Assembly (NCBI GenBank): GCA_018398575.1
Contig: JAGTXZ010000008.1
Location: forward strand, 1,240,001 to 1,304,000
DNA from: Ampelomyces quisqualis
Taxonomy: Eukaryota; Ascomycota; Dothideomycetes; Pleosporales; Phaeosphaeriaceae
Direction of reading: 5' to 3'
DNA length: 64,000 nucleotides
Under the pieces are notes generated by a model, which was not told the DNA's origin, did no database searches, and saw nothing but the letters and a program-made list of their open reading frames with translations. Below, piece after piece: positions 58,951-64,000 of this stretch (positions within the stretch are counted from its first letter, which is position 1; each line of letters begins with the position of its first letter). The position numbers were made by a program, and so were the translations under genes.

Positions 58951-61480
58951 ACAAGTGTTTAGTAAGTTACTACAGTTCTCTCTAGAATATAATTAGTATC
59001 TATTCTAAGGACATAGAGTTAGTACTCTAAGATTAGAGAAACAGAAAATAGAATCTAGAGCAACGCCTATCTAGAGAGCCTAGAGTAACGCCTATCTAAA
59101 GTACCTAGATTAGCTACTACTAGAACTAAGTTAGAAGAGAGATTAAGCAGACTTTAAAAAGCAGAGCAATAGCTAAAGGAGCAAGACGCAAGCTATAGCT
59201 AAAGCTATATTAGACTAAGTAAAAGCGCAAAGTTATTGCGCCCTACTAAGTATATAGTATACTAAAGAAGCCCTAGAGTACAGATAACAGAAGTAACTAA
59301 GAGCAGACTAAGAAAGATATTAAAATAAGCAGTTAGAAAGAAGAGGAAACTAACAACTGCTTAAATAGCAAGTATAAAGAAATTAGAAAGAAATTAGTAG
59401 ACCTTATAACAGAAGCGCTATTAGACATTAGAAAAGCTTAAGCCTTTAGCTTTTTAGCAACTCTATACAAAGTAGTAACTTTACTTCTAGTTATTTAGGC
59501 TATTGCTCTTCTTTAGTTTATTTAAATAAGCTCTAACTACTATTTAGGTAGCTTACAAAAAGAATATAAAAACAATATAGAACTGCTTAACAGCACATTA
59601 AGTTGTTAACGCCTTAAACACCCTAACAGACAGAAAGCTCTACTACTAACGCCTGTAGAATTAATAAGAGAAGCTAGCGCAAATATAAGTAGTGCGCTAA
59701 AGAAGCAGGCTGAATAGCTATTAGAAGAGTACTCTAGGCGCAGAAGCATAGGCTAAGATAACTTAATGTTAAGGGCTTTTTATATGCTAGCAGAGTTTCT
59801 TAACTAAGTACAGCTTCTATTATACACAACGCAGTTGCTATCTTACTTAGTAAAGAACATACTGTTATTTAATAGGACTAACGTTACAGACTTTTTAAAG
59901 CGCTTTAAGGACTTCTTAAAGTACTATAGCTTTACAAACTAGATAATAATTAACAGACTAGTTGCTTACTATAAGCTAAGACAAAAGACTATTATATAAG
60001 CGTCTAAAGAGTATGCAAAAGCCTAAGATAACTACTTGTAGAGAGAGCTCTACAATAGCTTCTAACAACACTTTAAAAATAATAACAAAGGTTAATAAGA
60101 AGAGCGTGTAGAGTACTTTAAACACTAGCTAAGTTAGTGCCAAATAAGATTAGACCTAAAGATTAGAAACTACTTATAGAACTTTTAAATCTGCAGTAAA
60201 AGGTATATTAAAGCAGGCACTATTAATAAGGACTATTACAGCTACTACCTTGTTAAGAGACTGCTGCTCTTATACGCAATAAAGATCTTAGAAAGATTTA
60301 GCCTAAAAACAGACACCCTAAAGGACTTTAAGTACAAAAAGATCTAAGACTACCTAGTAAAGCGCCTAGAGGTAGAAAAGAAAGCACGCATGTTAAATCT
60401 AGCAGAAGCTATAAGAGCCTTTAAACTAGAGGTATAGTTTAAAGTAAAACTAGTAGCTAAACAACTATTAGCCTTACTGCAACAAAATAACTTTAAACCT
60501 AGAATTAAGCTAAGAACAAACTTCTAACCTGCTACTCTTTAGTTACTAACGAAAAGTACTCTATCTAAGAACTAGCGCAAGCAAGCTTCTCTTAGCGCAG
60601 CGCCTATAAAGAATAAAGTAAATAACCTTGTAGATAAGATACTATAGCTTAGGCTTAACTAAATAACTATTAAGCAGCAGCTATAGAGTATATAATAGAC
60701 CTCTTGCAAAGCAAAGCTTATAAACAATCTAGTTATTTACGCTTTAGTTTACAAACAAACTAAAGAACAATTAAGAGCTCTTTAACTATATATACTTTAG
60801 CTAACTCTATAGAACTAGAGCTATTAGAACTACAGGCAACAGCTGTAAGTACAGAAAAATAACAACTATTAGCGCAATAGTTAGAGCTACAGCTACTTAA
60901 ACAACAATTAGAGTTACTAGTAGAGACGTCTTAGTAGAAGACTACTAAGCAGCTTTAGAATAAACAATTAGGTTTGTAATAAGACTAGGCATTTAAAGCA
61001 GAACTGCCTAACACTCAAAGGCTTTCTTACTAACAGCTAGTGCTTTCTTAAAAAACGTAACATACTCTAATAGGAGACGCCTAACAACCTATAGGGCTAA
61101 GTTACTAGCCTTAGTAACGTATAATAGGCTAAGACTATTTTAGCTAAGATTAAGAAGCGCTTTCTAAAACGTAATGTTAACTCTCTTAAGGTTAAATCTA
61201 AATTTATAGGCAGACCTAGTCTTTCTATTTCTATTAAGAACAACGCAGTTTCTATACAGCTAGTGCCTAACACCTTAGGAGCGCTGTTAGAAGTAAACTG
61301 TAACAAGTATTAGGACATGTTAGACTGCCTTACAACTAAATCTAAGGAACTTCTTACTAACAGCAGCTTAGTATTAGGCAGCAGGTTAACTAACTATAGA
61401 ATATACCTTAGCAGACTTAGGAATTGGTTAGCATAGGAAGAAATTGTCTACTAGGCTATAATTAGATTAACGTGCACGCT
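58951..61480 (+). pseudogene. Gag-like retroelement remnant with zinc knuckle
   Basis: Plus-strand frame read through TAG/TAA. A glutamate/lysine-rich, coiled-coil-like N-terminal part (59050-59700) is followed by a Gag core with NVTDFLKRFKDFLKYYSFTN near 59868-59930. A knuckle-like cysteine stretch follows near 60985-61005 (VCNKTRHLKQNC; family pattern CfyCgepgHrkndC, incomplete here). The part after 61100 includes a 69-codon open stretch on the opposite strand (61097-61306), which is a shadow. No RT follows before 61500. This type of Gag belongs to LTR retroelements of ascomycetes. LTRs were not found in the window. Confidence 0.6.
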
Positions 61481-61499
61481 AGACTTAAAACACGTTTAA

Positions 61500-61800
61500 G
61501 CTACATTTTACACATGTGTAAACTATATTTTAAACACGTTTTAACTACATTTTAAACACGTTTAAACTACATTTTAAATATATTTTAAGTATAAAAAAAA
61601 CTATTTTAAAACACGTTTTAAACACGTTTTAAACACGTTTTAACTATATGTTAAACACGTTTTAAACATATTTCAAATATAGTAAAACTTAGTTTAAGGT
61701 TAGAGTTAGCTTAAGGTTAGAGTTAGTTTAGAGTAAGAGTTAGTTTAGAGTAAGAGTTAGTTTAGAGAAAGAGTTAGTTTAGAGTAAGGGTTATAGAGTA
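61500..61800. repeat. Two adjacent minisatellites
   Basis: From about 61500 to 61680, repeats of ttaaacacgttttaacta type, unit about 12-24 bp. From 61690 to 61795, repeats of gagttagtttagagtaa, unit about 19 bp. The motif aacacgttt occurs again on the far side of the A tract at 61837. Confidence 0.85.
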
Positions 61801-61804
61801 TATT

Positions 61805-61828
61805 AAAAAAAAAAAAAAAAAAAAAAAA
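61805..61828. repeat. Uninterrupted A24 tract
   Basis: Twenty-four A residues in a row. It could be the tail of a poly(A)-type retroelement whose body is to the left, or a simple-repeat expansion at the end of the minisatellite. Confidence 0.9.
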
Positions 61829-62160
61829 GTATTACAAACACGTTTGAAATGTGTTCTAGTAGGCTAACTATAACTACTATAGATCTAACTTAAAAATTTT
61901 CTCTAAAGAGCGTCTATACTACTTTAGGTATTCTAAAGTCTGCTAAGGCACATCTTATAGTTAGTTAATATGCTACTACGCTTAGTATTAGCTGTAGTTA
62001 TTAGCTAAAACTAAGTAAAACGCAGTAACAGTTAACCTATATACAGTTAGGTTTAGGTTTAGAAGCTACCTTAGAAGCCAGTTAATAGGATCCTGCACTT
62101 AAAAGGCTATAGAGACAGAAATAACAGCTACTTTATAAGCAAAAAGTTAGGGTAACACTA
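61829..62160. other. Short region with no recognised gene
   Basis: Between the A tract and the protease-bearing remnant; possibly leader or N-terminal Gag sequence of that element. Confidence 0.35.
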
Positions 62161-64000
62161 CTTAGTTTAATTCGCGAATAATAAGAAATTAGGAGATATA
62201 GAAATAGAGGAGGTTACCTAACTGACTAAAGGACTATTAAAGCCTACCTACGCAGTAGGGCAAAAGAAAAAGAACCTAAAGAAGTAGTAGCTAGTTTAGA
62301 AGTTTAAGGCTAACGCCTAATTAGTTATCTAGCGCATCTTTAACACTCTAGTTCTATTACTGCTTAAGACTGTTATTAGCAACATACTAGAGGTTAAGAA
62401 GAAGCTATTCTAAGTAAGCTATACGCTAGCTAAATTTAAAGACTTTTTACTTACTCTAACACGCTATACAACAGTTAAAAGCGCTAACAAAGACTTAGAT
62501 AGAAACTAACCTACTATAAGAGCTAGTGTTAACTTACTAACCTAGAGCTTACTTCTAGACTACGTGCTAGTTAAGGCAGTAAACAGAAAAGTAAGTAAGT
62601 GCTTTAGTATTAATGCTAAACACTAGTTAGACTTAGAGATTAGCTAGATTAAAAGGCACATCTAATGCACTAAAGAACTAGGCCTTAAGCCTACTGCTAA
62701 CAAGGACTTTAGCAAGCCTACTTACTGTTAAAGAAAGTATAATTAAGCCTTAGGCGTAGAGCACTTTAGGAGGGAGTGCTTAAAAGTACCTATTAACATT
62801 AAAGAGACCTAGTTTCTTAGCCTTATTAACTTTAGCGCAGAGCTTAACATTATAAAAAGAGAAATAGTAGAATAAGCTATACTTCTAATTACGTCTCTGC
62901 TAAAGAGTATAAGAACTATAAAAAAAGTAGTAGTAAACACTTTAACTAAAGAGTTCTTAGGCATTATATAGAAAGTACTTATTACTATTAAGAGGATTAA
63001 AATCTGCACTAGCTTCTTTAGTCTTAAGGAGTGCACAAGCCTAATTATTTTAGGTAATTTCTTTTTAACAAACGCTTAAGCTAGAATTAAGTACGCTACT
63101 AATAGGCGAACCTACTACTAAATCTTTAGCAAGAATAGTAAATACAGTATAAGATTTATGTGCATAAGAGGCAATTAGATTAACGCGCTAGGACTCTACT
63201 CTAGGCCTTTTGTAGGAAACGTTAGAGGAGTGTAATTACTAGCGTTTTACTCCTATCTAAACCTGTTGCACAGCTAGACTAGAACTATTAAATAAACTTA
63301 ACACAGCTTTAAATGGACTCTAATACTCTAAGCAAGGATTAGCTAGCAATAAAGTTAGTAACAGAGTAGGTCTAACAGAAATCTTTATTACTAATTATTT
63401 TCTTAGAAACACACTCCTTCTAGTAGCTAGGTGTAAGCACTATAGGCGCAGAGCCTAACAGATCTATTATTATTAGTAACAGCAATAGAATGTATATACT
63501 TGTTAGCAATAGCGTAGACTACTACTTTTAAAATATTATAGCAAGTGTTGTAAGGCAGCTTTCTTAGAGTCTTAGAATTAATATTAGTGCTAAGAGCTTC
63601 TAAGAGCAAGAGCTTAGTAAAACAACTAGTAAGAAGAAGTTACTTATTAAAGTAATAACAATTTAGCTAAAGCGCATAACTAATCTATAATTAAATAACA
63701 TTTTCTTTAATGTTAGCACTTTGCATAAGCAAAAAGCTTAAAAGGTCTAGCTAGTAGATAACTTAGGATAGGCTCTAAGAGATATTAGTAGGTATAAAGA
63801 TTAGAAAGAGCGTGCGCGCATTTAACAGGTACTAAACAAGAAGAATACTCTATTCTTAAGCTACTTTAAGCTACAATATGCAAAGTTCTCTAGAGGCATA
63901 AGGCTTACGCCTAAACGCCTGTTAAAGATAAAGATCTTTTTAGACTTACTCCTACAAGGACAAGCTATGCTAGAGGAGCTACTATACTAATAAGAAGCTA
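62161..64000 (+). pseudogene. Gag-protease remnant of an LTR retroelement, runs off the window
   Basis: Plus-strand read-through frame. After a Gag-type stretch (AKFKDFLLTLTRY near 62430) there is a retropepsin region. INFSAELNIIKREIVEQAIL near 62820-62880 is in the position of the family DTGAEVNLI motif, with the catalytic Asp read as Asn (AACTTTAGC). KEFLGII and then SLIILGNFFLTNAQARI near 63030-63090 match the conserved second half of the fold. The frame continues to the window end, where RT would be expected. Open stretches at 62809-63036 and 63427-63609 on the opposite strand are shadows. Confidence 0.68.

Noticed and set aside
1..64000. A genetic code in which TAG and TAA mean glutamine
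   Set aside because: Read-through frames look coherent with Gln, but the same change also destroys catalytic Asp (to Asn) and zinc-knuckle Cys/His (to Tyr), hits some Trp positions, and affects non-coding LTRs and target duplications. CpA-to-TpA mutation explains all of this.

Overview
The window looks like a gene-free, AT-rich heterochromatic block from a filamentous ascomycete (Pezizomycotina) genome damaged by repeat-induced point mutation (RIP). No undamaged protein gene, tRNA or rRNA was found; the longest ATG-to-stop frame is 90 codons. TpA is very common while CpA and TpG are scarce. In-frame stops in the decayed genes are nearly all TAG or TAA, as expected when CAG, CAA and TGG codons lose C or G by CpA-to-TpA change on either strand. 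When those stops are read through, transposon proteins can be recognised. The intron-like pieces (GTAAGT, CTAAC-type branch, TAG) also fit an ascomycete.

The layout is a set of nested insertions. Outermost is unit P, in minus orientation, at 1-9919 and 41839-58643. It carries a Plavaka-type (CACTA-related) transposase and a pogo/Fot-type transposase. Inside the C-terminal part of P's pogo gene lies element E (9920-41838), flanked by a TA duplication and ending in the 11-bp inverted repeat CGTTAGGAAAA. E holds a decayed SNF2-like helicase gene. A second copy of the same unit, A (about 12082-24775, plus orientation), sits inside E and still has the uninterrupted TA site. The SNF2-like gene is interrupted by a minus-strand chromovirus (Gypsy-2, 26621-39398). 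That in turn is interrupted by a 6.0-kb hAT element (32572-38607), which carries an intron-containing pseudogene of a histone H3 variant, possibly centromeric.

Unit P was also hit twice by one chromovirus family, Gypsy-1, at 1224-8309 and 47822-54934. Each copy has 300-bp LTRs, gag, pol with chromodomain, and a possible extra reading frame on the opposite strand. From 58644 to the window end there are gag-like and gag-protease-like retroelement pieces separated by minisatellites and a 24-bp A tract.

Nothing here is expected to be expressed as a working protein. The value lies in the insertion history, the TA-flanked element E, the H3-variant cargo, a 773-bp perfectly identical patch shared by the two Gypsy-1 copies, and five minisatellite arrays that each differ by one unit between A and P. 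All domain calls were made by eye from translations in which TAG and TAA were read through.
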